Of a stretch of 64,000 nt of DNA, positions 32,326 to 41,654 are shown one piece after another (position 1 is the first letter of the stretch; each line of letters starts with the position of its first letter). Position numbers and translations under genes: made by a program. The DNA is taken from the NCBI RefSeq assembly GCF_005160265.1, contig NZ_CP039865.1, positions 3,558,828-3,622,827 of the forward strand. Reading direction: 5' to 3'. The notes beneath the pieces were generated by a model that searched no databases, was not told where the DNA came from, and saw nothing but the letters and a program-made list of their open reading frames with translations. This DNA is from Phreatobacter aquaticus. Its GTDB lineage: Bacteria > Pseudomonadota > Alphaproteobacteria > Rhizobiales > Phreatobacteraceae.

Positions 32326-33963
32326 TCAGTGCTTGACCTTCACTCCATAGGCCACGCCATCGCGACCGGGATCGGCTCCGCCTTCCAGCGTGCCCTCGGG
32401 TGTCACGCGGATGCCGTGGACCACGCCGAAATAATAGCTGGCCGGGTTGCGGATCACCTCATAGCCCATGGCCTCCAGGGGCTCGGTGGTCCAGCGCGGA
32501 ATGCGGTTGGTCACGTCGATGGCGTCCGAGGTCGCCGAGAAGCGCGGCGCGGTAACTGCTTCCTGCATGTCCATGCCGAAATCGACCACGTTGAGGATCG
32601 CCTGCAGCACGCCCATGACGATCTGCGTGCCACCCGGCGCGCCGATCACCAGTTCCACCTTGCCCTCGTTGAAGACGATGGTCGGGCACATGGCGGAGAA
32701 GCGGCTCTTGCCCGGCGCGATCGAGCCGGCGCGGCCGGGGCGCGGGTCGAACACGCCCATGCAGCCATTGTACATGAAGCCCAGACCTTCCGTGATCACG
32801 CCGGAGGGCATGCCGAGCGAATGGGTGACGGTGACGCAATTGCCTTGTGCGTCGACCACGCTGACATGGGTCGTGTCCTTCGGCACCTCGTTGGCCTTGT
32901 AGCGCGGCACATGCGCCTTGATGCCGGCGCGGATCTCGGCGGCAGCGGCCTCCGCCGACTGGCGCGACAGCAGGAGGTCGACCGGAATGTCGACGAAGCG
33001 GGGATCACCGACATGGGCGTCCTTGTCGATGGTCGAGCGCTTCATGGTCTCGCAGACCACGCGGATATATTCCGGCGAGTTGTGACCCATCGTCTTCAGG
33101 TCGAAATGCTCGAGAATGCCGAGCATCTGCAACAGCATGATGCCGCCGCCGGGCGGCTGGTTGGTGGCGATCCGCCGGCCGCGATAGGTGCCTTCCATGG
33201 GCGCGTGGCGGATCGGCTCGTAGCGCGCGAGATCGTCTGCGCCCATCAGCGCGCCATGGGCTTCCATGTCGGCGGCGATCGTCTGTCCGATCGCGCCGGT
33301 GTAGAAATCCTCGGCACCGACCTCGGCGATGCGCTTCAGGGTCGCGGCATAGCCGGGATTGGTGATGGTCTCGCCGAGGCGGCGCGGCGTGCCGTCGGGC
33401 CTCAGATAGAGCCCGCGGCCCTCCGCGGTGAACTTCACCCGGTCGTGGTTGGAGGCGCGCCCGAGGCTCCCCTCGTCGTTCCAGAAGCCATAGACGGCTG
33501 GACGCACCATCCAGCCCTTTTCGGCAAAGCGGATCGCCGGCTGGAAGAGATCGCGCCACAGCAGCTTGCCATGGGTGGCGTGCGCGGTAGCGAAGGCCTT
33601 CAAGGTCGCGGGAACAGCAATCGAGCCATAGCCGACATCGTTCACCGCGCCCTTCAGGATGAAGCCGAAGCCGTCACGCGTCTCGCCCTCGATCAGGTCA
33701 GCCCACATGGTGGGGGTCGCCTTCAGAGGGGCGGGGGCATGGAAATCGACATATTCGTGGACGCCCGCGTCCGGCTTGTAGATCCCCATCGAGCCGAAGC
33801 CTGCAATGCCGCACATCAGTGGATCGACCACCGTCTGGACCAGGGCAGCGGCAATCGCCGCATCCACCGCATTGCCGCCCGCCTTCAGGATCAGCGCGCC
33901 GGCTTCCGCTGCCTCGGGCTGGGCCGCGACGATCATCGCATTGACGTCGGATTGGATTGTCAT
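32326..33963 (-). CDS. ggt: Gamma-glutamyltransferase family protein
   Basis: N-terminal-nucleophile hydrolase that cleaves gamma-glutamyl bonds such as those in glutathione or gamma-glutamyl peptides. The protein is 545 aa. The self-processing nucleophile is Thr364 in DTTHVSVVD. Substrate-binding segments include NQPPGGGIMLLQM near residue 268. No signal peptide, so it should be cytoplasmic, unlike E. coli Ggt. It lies 38 bases downstream of a peptide-binding protein gene, suggesting import and hydrolysis of a gamma-glutamyl peptide. Confidence 0.9.
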   Translation of the reverse strand: MTIQSDVNAMIVAAQPEAAEAGALILKAGGNAVDAAIAAALVQTVVDPLMCGIAGFGSMGIYKPDAGVHEYVDFHAPAPLKATPTMWADLIEGETRDGFGFILKGAVNDVGYGSIAVPATLKAFATAHATHGKLLWRDLFQPAIRFAEKGWMVRPAVYGFWNDEGSLGRASNHDRVKFTAEGRGLYLRPDGTPRRLGETITNPGYAATLKRIAEVGAEDFYTGAIGQTIAADMEAHGALMGADDLARYEPIRHAPMEGTYRGRRIATNQPPGGGIMLLQMLGILEHFDLKTMGHNSPEYIRVVCETMKRSTIDKDAHVGDPRFVDIPVDLLLSRQSAEAAAAEIRAGIKAHVPRYKANEVPKDTTHVSVVDAQGNCVTVTHSLGMPSGVITEGLGFMYNGCMGVFDPRPGRAGSIAPGKSRFSAMCPTIVFNEGKVELVIGAPGGTQIVMGVLQAILNVVDFGMDMQEAVTAPRFSATSDAIDVTNRIPRWTTEPLEAMGYEVIRNPASYYFGVVHGIRVTPEGTLEGGADPGRDGVAYGVKVKH

Positions 33964-34001
33964 CGGGTCGTTTCCTGCGGTCGCGTTGTTATTAAGCCGG
34001 C

Positions 34002-35531
34002 TCAGCGCCAGCGCTGCATGTAGAAGCGCGGGTTCTCGTCGGGCCAGGCGCGGAAGGCCAGATCGCTGGTGAAGGCGGCCACCGACGGGTTGGTGTAGAG
34101 CGGCAGAATGTAGACGTTGTCGGCGATCTTGCGCAGGATCTGGCCATAGAGGCGCTTGCGCTCCTCCGGATCGATCGTCCGTGACGCCTGGTCGGCCCAG
34201 GCCTTGATCTCCGCGTCCTGCACCATGTCGTCGCCGAGGTGGGTGAAGAACGGATTGATCATCGCCGACGCGTCATTGACCGAATAGGAGCCCCAGGACG
34301 TGTCGACGAACCGCGCCTGGCCCTTGTGTTGCCGGTCGCGCACGGCGGAATAGGCCATGAACTGCAGCCGCGTGCGAATGCCGGACGCCGTCAGGAAACC
34401 ATTCAGCGCCTCGATCCGCGGCCGCGACCGGAAGCCGAGGATCTCGGTGTCGAACCCGTTGGGAAATCCCGCTTCCGTCAGCAAGGCCTTGGCGCGGACG
34501 GGATCATAGGCATAGCGCTGGACATCGGTCGTGCAGCCGACCTGCGTCTCGAAACAGAAGGCGTGCCAGACCCGCGATCCGGCCCCGATCAGGTTCGCAA
34601 CGATCGCCTCGCGGTTGATCGCATGGGCCACCGCCTGGCGCACGCGCAGGTCCTGGAACGGATTGGCGCCCGAGCGGCCCTGCACGTCGAATTGCAGGAA
34701 GATGATCCGCATGGTCTCGGAGGCCAGCATCGAGATGTTCGGCACGCTGGCGAGCTGGCGCCCGGCATCCTCGGGCAATTGCCCGATCCAGTCGACGCGG
34801 CCCGCCATCAGCTCGGCCATCTGGGTGGCGGCATCAGGAATGACGCGCATCACCACCCGGGGAATGGCCGGCCGCCCCTTGGGACTATCGGCCATATAGG
34901 TCGGGTTGGCGTCGAACTGGCCCTCCTTGCCGGGCTCCCAGCGCGTGAATCGATAAGGCCCGGTGCCGATCAGGCGGGCAGCCGGAACAAGCCGGTCAGC
35001 GCCGGCGTCCTTGTAGAAATCGACCGGAAGGATGGCGATGGGACCGGCGAGATATTCGATCGCGGCGGGGAAGGGGGCCTTCAGGATCAGCCGCACCTGG
35101 TGGCTGGCAGTCTTCTCGGCGCGCTCGATCCAGTTGACGTTGGACGGATTGGTCACCTTGTTCGCGGGATCGATGACGTAGTTGATCGTGTAGACCACGT
35201 CGTCGGCGGAGAAGGCCCGGCCGTCGTGGAATGTCACGTCGGTGCGTAGATCCAGCTCCAGCGTCGTAGGGTCGATCCAGCGCCAGGCCGTCGCGAGCAG
35301 GGGCTTGTAGGCGGACGTGTCGGGGTCGCGGTGGATCAGCGTGTCCCAGACCATCTGACCGATGAACAGCACGCCCTCGCGGAAGGAATTGTAATAGGGC
35401 TCGCCGGAAGCGATCGAGAAGGTCGAGACCCAGCGCAGCGTATTGTCCCGCTTTCCAGCTGTCGCCGGAAGCGGCGCGGCCAGCATGAGCGCCACGACAA
35501 GTGTGGCCAGTCTGCTGAGTGCCATCATCAT
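34002..35531 (-). CDS. ABC transporter substrate-binding protein (SBP_bac_5, peptide type)
   Basis: A 509-aa periplasmic binding protein of the extracellular family 5 (oligopeptide/dipeptide/nickel type). The signal peptide spans residues 1-25 (ending PATAG). Family motifs are DLRTDVTFHDGRAFSADDVVY near residue 95 and the RQAVAHAINREAI region near 300. No permease or ATPase genes adjoin; ggt follows. The peptide ABC operon at 37103-40942 could supply them. Confidence 0.9.
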   Translation of the reverse strand: MMMALSRLATLVVALMLAAPLPATAGKRDNTLRWVSTFSIASGEPYYNSFREGVLFIGQMVWDTLIHRDPDTSAYKPLLATAWRWIDPTTLELDLRTDVTFHDGRAFSADDVVYTINYVIDPANKVTNPSNVNWIERAEKTASHQVRLILKAPFPAAIEYLAGPIAILPVDFYKDAGADRLVPAARLIGTGPYRFTRWEPGKEGQFDANPTYMADSPKGRPAIPRVVMRVIPDAATQMAELMAGRVDWIGQLPEDAGRQLASVPNISMLASETMRIIFLQFDVQGRSGANPFQDLRVRQAVAHAINREAIVANLIGAGSRVWHAFCFETQVGCTTDVQRYAYDPVRAKALLTEAGFPNGFDTEILGFRSRPRIEALNGFLTASGIRTRLQFMAYSAVRDRQHKGQARFVDTSWGSYSVNDASAMINPFFTHLGDDMVQDAEIKAWADQASRTIDPEERKRLYGQILRKIADNVYILPLYTNPSVAAFTSDLAFRAWPDENPRFYMQRWR

Positions 35532-35673
35532 GAGCCGATCCCGTCCCGGTTTTTTGTCGCGTCAGCGATCATCGGGGCAGGAGGGCGCGGATTGCAAACG
35601 CTTATGCTGTGTTGGCCCCCGTCCTTGCGGCAGACGACATATGCGTCAGGCAGCCTATGCGCCTGGCAGAGCG

Positions 35674-36015
35674 CTACTGGGTGCGCCGCCTCTGGCGCCG
35701 GATACGGCGGCGACGCGGCTGCGGCGCGGGACGCGACGGTTGGCGCTGGGGCGTTGGCCGAGGGGTGCCGCGGACCTGTGAATCCTGCAGGCCACGTTGC
35801 CGATTGGCCGGACTTGGCCGCATCGGCCCCTCGCGTCCGGCCTCGACGCCCTGCGCGTTCTCATCGTCCGCCGACATGCCGCCGCCCATCGCGCCACCGG
35901 ACGAACTGGAACCGCCGGCTCCGCCATCCGGCTGGACCGGCGGCAGCTGGGCGAGGGCAGGCCCCGTGACCGCCAGTGCGGCCATGAGGGTGAAGAGGTG
36001 GCGGCGGTCGATCAT
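35674..36015 (-). CDS. Secreted Arg-rich low-complexity protein
   Basis: A 113-aa protein I cannot assign. It begins with a twin-arginine-like signal (DRRHLFTLM, then AVTGPALAQ). The mature part is low complexity: a Gly/Ser/Met-rich stretch (residues 31-47), then a Pro/Arg/Gln-rich tail ending in about ten arginines. ATG 36015 has GGGA eight bases upstream. Composition suggests a disordered, nucleic-acid- or envelope-polyanion-binding tail. Confidence 0.65.
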   Translation of the reverse strand: MIDRRHLFTLMAALAVTGPALAQLPPVQPDGGAGGSSSSGGAMGGGMSADDENAQGVEAGREGPMRPSPANRQRGLQDSQVRGTPRPTPQRQPSRPAPQPRRRRIRRQRRRTQ

Positions 36016-36273
36016 GTGGCACATCCCGTTTCTGGCAGGCTCCGACTGTGGAGAGCCCAACGCGTGCCGGCCGCGATCGTTCCCGCGCAGGTTGTCTGGT
36101 TGATCCAACAAACTGATGCGCCGGCGCAACAGGCCATCCTCCCATTCGCCCGCTCCTGCCTGCTGCGTTGCCGTGCCGCATTTCTGGGCATAGCGTGATT
36201 GTGCAGTGCATCGATTCGCGTGTGCCTCCGGCCGCGTTTCGACATCAGGGCCGTGCATCCTCCCATGATAACT

Positions 36274-36300
36274 CGGCCCGGAGCCTCTCCCTCCGGGCCG
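36274..36300. other. GC-rich hairpin in the gap before the DUF892 gene
   Basis: Perfect 10-bp inverted repeat CGGCCCGGAG / CTCCGGGCCG (36274-36283, 36291-36300) with loop CCTCTCC, followed by CTTTGTCT. It could be a weak terminator or part of a small RNA. The rest of the gap 36016-36470 holds the EcfG-type promoter and nothing else I can support. Confidence 0.4.
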
Positions 36301-36390
36301 CTTTGTCTCGAGTGCACGGCAGCAACGAACCGTCGCCAGCCCGCATTTCGCCTCGGCCGGACTGCATGGCCGCAAATTCTGACGCGCCTT

Positions 36391-36415
36391 GGAACGTCTC
36401 CGCGAAGCCGACGTT
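36391..36415 (+). promoter_or_regulatory. EcfG (general stress response) promoter of the DUF892 gene
   Basis: GGAAC (36391-36395), 16-bp spacer, CGTT (36412-36415), 55 bases before the start codon. This matches the alphaproteobacterial EcfG consensus GGAAC-N16/17-CGTT. Confidence 0.7.
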
Positions 36416-36470
36416 CGCAGCAAGTCCGGAGGGTCCGGCTGGGGGTTTCCTAACGCGAGAGGATTGTGTG

Positions 36471-36983
36471 ATGGCTGCGAAGATCAAAGTGCTCGATGAC
36501 ATGTTTCTTGACATGCTCAAGGATGTCTATTTTGCCGAAAAGCAGATCCTGAAAACCCTGCCAAAGATGGCGAAGGCGGCCAATTCGGCGGAACTCAAGG
36601 CGGCGTTCGAAAAGCACCGTGACGAGACCGAAGGCCAGGTCGATCGCATCGAGAACGTGTTCGAGATCCTTGGCGCTCCTGCGCGCGGCAAGACTTGCGA
36701 TGCCATCCTCGGCATCATCGAGGAGGGCAAGGCGGTAATGGAGGATTTCGGCGACAGCCCGGCGCTGGATGCCGGCCTGCTCGCCACCGCCCAGGCCGTC
36801 GAACATTATGAGATGGCCCGCTACGGCACGCTGATCGCCTGGGCCAAGCAGCTTGGCCAGCAGGACGCCGCCAAGCTTTTGATGCAGACGCTTGAGGAAG
36901 AGGAAAAGACCGACAAGGACCTTACCTCGCTCGCCAACTCGTCCGTCAATGCCAGCGCGGCGGCGACCAGCAAGGCGGCTTGA
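36471..36983 (+). CDS. DUF892 (YciE/YciF-like) ferritin-like stress protein
   Basis: A 170-aa four-helix ferritin-like protein of the DUF892 family, induced by stress in several bacteria. Expected diiron ligands are present as Glu and His residues: DVYFAEKQIL near residue 20, KHRDETEGQ near 46, and AVEHYEMARYGTL near 110. ATG 36471 follows a GAGAGGA ribosome-binding site. An EcfG-type promoter lies upstream, tying it to the PhyR/EcfG response. Confidence 0.9.
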   Translation: MAAKIKVLDDMFLDMLKDVYFAEKQILKTLPKMAKAANSAELKAAFEKHRDETEGQVDRIENVFEILGAPARGKTCDAILGIIEEGKAVMEDFGDSPALDAGLLATAQAVEHYEMARYGTLIAWAKQLGQQDAAKLLMQTLEEEEKTDKDLTSLANSSVNASAAATSKAA

Positions 36984-37006
36984 GCGAAGCCGTCTGGACA
37001 GTGCTT

Positions 37007-37030
37007 CCTCGGCCGCGCGAGCGGTCGAGG
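37007..37030. terminator. Possible hairpin terminator between convergent genes
   Basis: CCTCGGCCGC / GCGGTCGAGG (37007-37016, 37021-37030) with one G-T pair and a GCGA tetraloop. No T-run follows on either strand, so termination is uncertain. Confidence 0.35.
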
Positions 37031-37102
37031 ATCACCTGCGGCCATAGCGCCCGAATGCCCATCTGATCTTTGGCAGGGCGGGTCAGAACGATGCTGGCGG
37101 TC

Positions 37103-38125
37103 TCACCGAGCGGACCGACTGTCGTCGATCACTGGATGGTGGCAGGCCGCGCGCCGGCCGTCGGCGAGGTCACGGAGGTCAGGCGCCTCCGTGCGACACC
37201 GCTGGTCGGCCGCGGGACAGCGCAGGTGAAAATGACAGCCGGGGGGCGGCGCGAGCGGCGAGGGCAGTTCGCCGCTGATCGGCCGGAAGCTGACGAGTTC
37301 GTCGCCCGTCGTCACGAGCTTGGGCACGCTGTCGAGCAGCGCGCGCGTGTAGTGATGGGCGGGGCGCGTGTAGATGTCCTGGGTAGGGCCGATCTCGACA
37401 ATGCGCCCCAGATACATGATGGCCACCCGGTCGCAGATGTGCCGGACGACCCCGAGGTCATGGCTGATGAACAGCATGGTGAGGTTGAGCTCACGCCGCA
37501 GCTTTAGGAACAGATTGATGATCTGGGCCTGGATCGACACGTCGAGCGAGGCGACCGGCTCGTCGCAGACCAGGATGTCGGGCTGCATGGCGAGCGCCCG
37601 CGCGATGGCGATTCGCTGGCGCTGGCCACCGGAAAACTGATGCGGAAACCGGTCTGCGGCATCGGCCGGCAAGCCGACGGCCGAGAGCCAACGGGCGACC
37701 TCGTCGCGCGCCTCGGCGCGTCGGATCAGGCCGTGGGCGATCGGCCCCTCCGCAATGGTCGCGCCGATCCGGAAACGCGGATCGAGCGAGCCGAACGGGT
37801 CCTGGAAGATCATCTGCACGCGCGTCGTCGTTTTCACCCGGCGCCGCGCTCCCCCCATGACGGGTTCGCCGTGGACATAGGCCTCGCCATCGCTCGGCGG
37901 GTGAATGCCGGCAATGACCCGGCCAAGGGTGGACTTGCCGCAACCGGACTCGCCGACGAGACCGAGCACATCGCCCGGGGAGATATCGAGGCTGACACGG
38001 TCGACCGCATGGACGGTCCGGTTCTCGACCTCAGCCCCGAAAAGCCCCGCGATACGCTCGCCGATCGACGGCGTCGGCGCGAAGCGCCTTGAGACGTTCC
38101 GGACCTCGACGATCGCGGTGCTCAT
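37103..38125 (-). CDS. Peptide ABC transporter ATP-binding protein (OppF/DppF type)
   Basis: A 340-aa ATPase driving an oligopeptide-type importer. Walker A GESGCGKST is at residues 58-66. The ABC signature FSGGQRQRIAIARA and Walker B ILVCDEPVASLD are intact. The C-terminal oligopeptide domain contains the cysteine-bearing GCHFHLRCP segment. It is the last gene of the creatininase-permease-ATPase operon and overlaps oppD by four bases. I start at MSTAIVEV. Confidence 0.94.
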   Translation of the reverse strand: MSTAIVEVRNVSRRFAPTPSIGERIAGLFGAEVENRTVHAVDRVSLDISPGDVLGLVGESGCGKSTLGRVIAGIHPPSDGEAYVHGEPVMGGARRRVKTTTRVQMIFQDPFGSLDPRFRIGATIAEGPIAHGLIRRAEARDEVARWLSAVGLPADAADRFPHQFSGGQRQRIAIARALAMQPDILVCDEPVASLDVSIQAQIINLFLKLRRELNLTMLFISHDLGVVRHICDRVAIMYLGRIVEIGPTQDIYTRPAHHYTRALLDSVPKLVTTGDELVSFRPISGELPSPLAPPPGCHFHLRCPAADQRCRTEAPDLRDLADGRRAACHHPVIDDSRSAR

Positions 38126-39096
38126 GAAACCGGCTCCACGTGCGGATGATGGCACCGCCAGCGGCGATCGAGCATCTGCGTCGGCTCGGGCTCGGCTTCG
38201 CAGGCCGCATCCGCCCGCAAGCATCTGGGCGCGAAGGCACAGCCCGGCGGCAACGCCATCATCGACGGGGGTGCGCCCGGAACCTGCACCAGGTCCTCGC
38301 CTGCAACGGCCTTGGCGGGCAGGGAATCGAGCAATCCCCTGGTGTAGGGGTGGCGCGGCTCCGACAGAACCTGCCGGATCGGACCTTCCTCGATCACGCG
38401 GCCCGCATACATGACGATGATGCGGGAGGCGAGGGAGGAGACCGTCGCCAGATCATGGCTGATCCAGATGAGCGCCGTGCCGGTATCGCGTGCCAGCGCC
38501 CGCATCTCGGTGAGGATCTGGGCCTGGACCGACACGTCGAGAGCGGTCGTCGGTTCGTCGCAGATGATCAGCTTTGGCCTGTTGAGCAAGGCGGTGGCAA
38601 TGGCCACGCGCTGGCGCATGCCGCCAGAGAACTGGTGGGGATAGGCGTCGAGCCGGCGTGCGGCGTCCGGAATTCCGACCAGGGTCAGAACCTCCGCCAC
38701 GCGGGCCCGCGCCGCCGCGGCGCTGACATTCTCGTGGGCGTGGATGGCCAGCGCCATCTGGTCGCCAATGCGCAGGACAGGATTGAGCGTCGCAGCCGGG
38801 TCCTGGAAGACCATGGCGATCTCCCGGCCGCGCATGGCGCGCAGATCGCGGGCGGGCAGGCCGACAAGTTCGCGCCCGGCGAGCCGGACCGAGCCGCCGG
38901 TGATGCGCCCGGGTGGATCAATCAGACCGAGGATGGAAAAGCCCGTCACGCTCTTGCCCGATCCGGATTCACCGACCAGGCCGAGAATCTCGCCAGCCTC
39001 GACATGGAAGCTGACCCCGCGCACGGCGCGCACGAGGCCGGCCCGCGTCGGGAATTCCGTGGTCAGGCCCTCGACGACGAGAAGGGGGGCGCTCAT
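38122..39096 (-). CDS. Peptide ABC transporter ATP-binding protein (OppD/DppD type)
   Basis: A 324-aa ATPase paired with the downstream OppF-type subunit. Walker A GESGSGKSV is at residues 42-50, signature FSGGMRQRVAIA and Walker B LIICDEPTTALD follow. The C-terminal PPGCAFAPRCLRADAAC segment is typical. It overlaps both neighbours by four bases, so the operon is translationally coupled. Confidence 0.94.
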   Translation of the reverse strand: MSAPLLVVEGLTTEFPTRAGLVRAVRGVSFHVEAGEILGLVGESGSGKSVTGFSILGLIDPPGRITGGSVRLAGRELVGLPARDLRAMRGREIAMVFQDPAATLNPVLRIGDQMALAIHAHENVSAAAARARVAEVLTLVGIPDAARRLDAYPHQFSGGMRQRVAIATALLNRPKLIICDEPTTALDVSVQAQILTEMRALARDTGTALIWISHDLATVSSLASRIIVMYAGRVIEEGPIRQVLSEPRHPYTRGLLDSLPAKAVAGEDLVQVPGAPPSMMALPPGCAFAPRCLRADAACEAEPEPTQMLDRRWRCHHPHVEPVS

Positions 39097-39971
39097 CGCC
39101 TGAGCCGCGGGTTGAGCTGGTCGCGCACCTGGTCGCCGACGAGATTGATCGCGGAGATCAGCACGATCAGCGCGATGCCGGGATAGATGGAAATCCAGTA
39201 GCGGCCGGACAGCAGGTATTGAAATCCGTTGGCGATCAGCATGCCGAGCGATGGCTCGTTCACGGGCAGACCGAGACCCAGGAAGGAGAGGGTGGCTTCC
39301 AGCGCGATCGAATTGGCCACCTGCACCGTGGCGACGACGATCAGCGGGGGCATGCAATTGGGCAGGATATGGCGGAGCACGACCACGTGTGGCTTCAGCG
39401 GCGTCGACAGGGCCGCCTCGACATAGTCCTTCGACCGTTCGGTCGAGGCAGCGCCATGGGCGGTTCGGGCGAAATAGGCATATTGCGCCGTCACCAGCGC
39501 TGCCACGAGTTGCCACTTGCCCTGGCCGAGGACCGCAGCAAGCACCAGGGCGAGAAGGATGGCCGGAAAGGAGAGCTGCAGGTCGATGAAGCGCATGATC
39601 AACGCCTCGATGCGGCCGCCGAGATAGGCTGCAAAGGTGCCAAGCGTCACGCCCAGCGAGAAGGCGATCACGCCGGCGGCGAGGCCGATCTCGATCGACA
39701 CGCGAAGTCCGTAGAGGATCGCCGAGAGGACGTCGCGGCCTTGGCCGTCGGTCCCGAGCCAGTGGGTCATGCCCGTGCCGGGACTGACGAAGCCGGGCGG
39801 CCGACGGGCGTCGGACAGGCGCAGACTGGCCATGTCGTAGGGGTTCTGCGGGGTGATCCAGGGCGCCACAAACGACACGGCGATGATGATGACGACGATG
39901 GCGAGCGCGACCACCGCGACGCGGTTGACGCGAAACTCGCTCCAGAACTGTGCGACCGGACTCGTCGTCAT
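39093..39971 (-). CDS. Peptide ABC transporter permease (DppC type)
   Basis: A 292-aa inner-membrane permease with about six hydrophobic segments. The first follows a short cytosolic N-terminus (VVALAIVVIIIAVSFVAP, residues 18-35). The ATPase-contact EAA-like loop is YVEAALSTPLKPHVVVLRHI near residue 183. GTDGQGRDVLS near residue 74 is the DppC hallmark. Overlaps its neighbours by four bases on both sides. Confidence 0.94.
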   Translation of the reverse strand: MTTSPVAQFWSEFRVNRVAVVALAIVVIIIAVSFVAPWITPQNPYDMASLRLSDARRPPGFVSPGTGMTHWLGTDGQGRDVLSAILYGLRVSIEIGLAAGVIAFSLGVTLGTFAAYLGGRIEALIMRFIDLQLSFPAILLALVLAAVLGQGKWQLVAALVTAQYAYFARTAHGAASTERSKDYVEAALSTPLKPHVVVLRHILPNCMPPLIVVATVQVANSIALEATLSFLGLGLPVNEPSLGMLIANGFQYLLSGRYWISIYPGIALIVLISAINLVGDQVRDQLNPRLRR

Positions 39972-40942
39972 GACGCCGCTTTCAACCTGAGGCGTGGGTC
40001 GAGGGCGACATAGAGGATATCGATGGTGAGATTGATGAGGATGAAGAAGAAGGCGACCAGCATGAGGTAGGCGACCATGACGGGCCGGTCGAGCGTGTTG
40101 ATGGAATCGATGATCAGCTTTCCGACGCCTGGCCAGGAGAAGATCGTCTCGGTGACGACAGCGAAAGCGAGGGTCGAGCCGAATTCGAGGCCGAACACGG
40201 TCACGATGGGAATGGCGATCAGGCGCAGCACGTGCCGACGCAGGATCGTCGCCTCGCTTTCACCCGCGGCGCGCGCGAACTTCACGGTATCGGTGAGCAT
40301 GATCTCGCGGGTGCCGGCGCGGGCGAGGCGCACCATCATGGCGAACTTGAACAGGGCGAGATTGAGCGCCGGCAGGAACAGGTGCTGCCAGCCGTTGGCG
40401 GTCAGGAAACTCCAGGAGACGCCGAACATCTCCCGCGTCTCGCCGCGGCTGCCGGCGGGCAGGATTCCAAGCTGCACCGCGAAGATGAAGATCAACACGA
40501 GGCCGATCCAGAAGGTGGGGACCGAGAAGCCCAGGATCGATACGCCCATGATGGCGCGGGCTGCGAGACTGTCGGGACGATAGCCGGCATACATCCCGAG
40601 CGGGACACCGGCGAGGGTCGCGCCGACAACGGCGACCAGTGTCAGTTCCAGCGTCGCCGGCAGCCGCGAGAGGATGAGCGGCAGGACCGGCGAACCGAAG
40701 ACGAAGGACCGGCCGAAATCGCCCTGGATGAGCCGACCGAGGAAATCGACATATTGCCGCCAGATCGGCTGGTCGAGGCCGTAGGTGCGGATGGCCTCCT
40801 CGCGGATCTGCTGGGTGGCGTCGGGGGAGATCAGCACATCGATCGGGTTTCCCACCGCATAGACGCCGCAGAAGACCAGTACCGAGATGACCAGCATCAC
40901 GACGATGGCTTGCAGCAGGCGTTGGATGATGAAACCGAGCAT
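39968..40942 (-). CDS. Peptide ABC transporter permease (DppB type)
   Basis: A 324-aa inner-membrane permease, partner of the DppC-type subunit. The N-terminal helix begins GFIIQRLLQAIVVMLVISVLVF; the conserved DFGRSFVFGSPV segment lies near residue 74 and the EAA-like loop near residue 225. It begins three bases after the creatininase stop. Confidence 0.94.
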   Translation of the reverse strand: MLGFIIQRLLQAIVVMLVISVLVFCGVYAVGNPIDVLISPDATQQIREEAIRTYGLDQPIWRQYVDFLGRLIQGDFGRSFVFGSPVLPLILSRLPATLELTLVAVVGATLAGVPLGMYAGYRPDSLAARAIMGVSILGFSVPTFWIGLVLIFIFAVQLGILPAGSRGETREMFGVSWSFLTANGWQHLFLPALNLALFKFAMMVRLARAGTREIMLTDTVKFARAAGESEATILRRHVLRLIAIPIVTVFGLEFGSTLAFAVVTETIFSWPGVGKLIIDSINTLDRPVMVAYLMLVAFFFILINLTIDILYVALDPRLRLKAAS

Positions 40943-40945
40943 GGA

Positions 40946-41647
40946 TCAGGCCCAGCCTTCCGCGATGACCGATCGCGTTTCCTCCACCGCGACGTCCCAG
41001 ATGGCCAGCATGTCCGCGTCGGACCGCTGATAGAGGCCGCCGTAATTGCCGTCACCGAGCATGGCCTTCTTCGCGCCCGGATCCAGCTGTTGGAAACGCT
41101 GGAGATCGAGCATCGGCTTTTGTTCGGAGGGCGCCGCGACATTCGGCAACCGCGTCCACGGGAAATTCTCCATCCAGGAGGCGTGGGACGCCACGGGATC
41201 AATGGCCTGGACCTTGGCGAAGGTCTTCGGCGCATTCCACCAATTGTGCCACTTCACCTGGCAGCCGCGATTGCGGTCGAGCCACTCGAGGATTGCGCCG
41301 TGGGCCGGCGAATTGCCACCATGGCCGTTGACGAGCGTGATGTGCCGGAAGCCGGAGCGGACCATGCCGTCGAGGACGTCGACGAGGATGGCGCACAAGG
41401 TCGACAGGCGCAGCGTCACTGTCCCCGGATAGTCGACGAAGCTCGGCGTGAAGCCGTAGTTCACCACCGGAAAGACCGGTATGGCGAGCGGCGCGGCGGC
41501 CTCGACAGCCACCCGCTCCGCCAGAATTGAATCGACACACAGGCTCAGTCCGGCGTGCTGCTCCGTCGAACCAATCGGCAGGATCGCGCGCAGGTCGGCA
41601 CGGGATCTGGCCTCGACCTGCATCCAGTTCATCTCGGCGACACGCAT
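40946..41647 (-). CDS. Creatininase-family amidohydrolase
   Basis: A 233-aa member of the creatininase family, which opens cyclic amides (creatinine) or hydrolyses related formamides. Metal ligands are recognisable: Glu and His in PIGSTEQH, Asp in LCVDS, and His in NGHGGN. The usual GPHLP after EQH is AGLSL, so the substrate is probably not creatinine itself. It is encoded between marR and the peptide-type ABC transporter, suggesting it acts on the transported compound. I start at MRVAEMNW, 7 bases after marR. Confidence 0.85.
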   Translation of the reverse strand: MRVAEMNWMQVEARSRADLRAILPIGSTEQHAGLSLCVDSILAERVAVEAAAPLAIPVFPVVNYGFTPSFVDYPGTVTLRLSTLCAILVDVLDGMVRSGFRHITLVNGHGGNSPAHGAILEWLDRNRGCQVKWHNWWNAPKTFAKVQAIDPVASHASWMENFPWTRLPNVAAPSEQKPMLDLQRFQQLDPGAKKAMLGDGNYGGLYQRSDADMLAIWDVAVEETRSVIAEGWA

Positions 41648-41654
41648 GGCGGCC

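Noticed and set aside
36274-36300. Hairpin as a definite terminator
   Set aside because: The T-run after it is too weak and no gene reads into it from the plus strand, so it is listed only as a structure.
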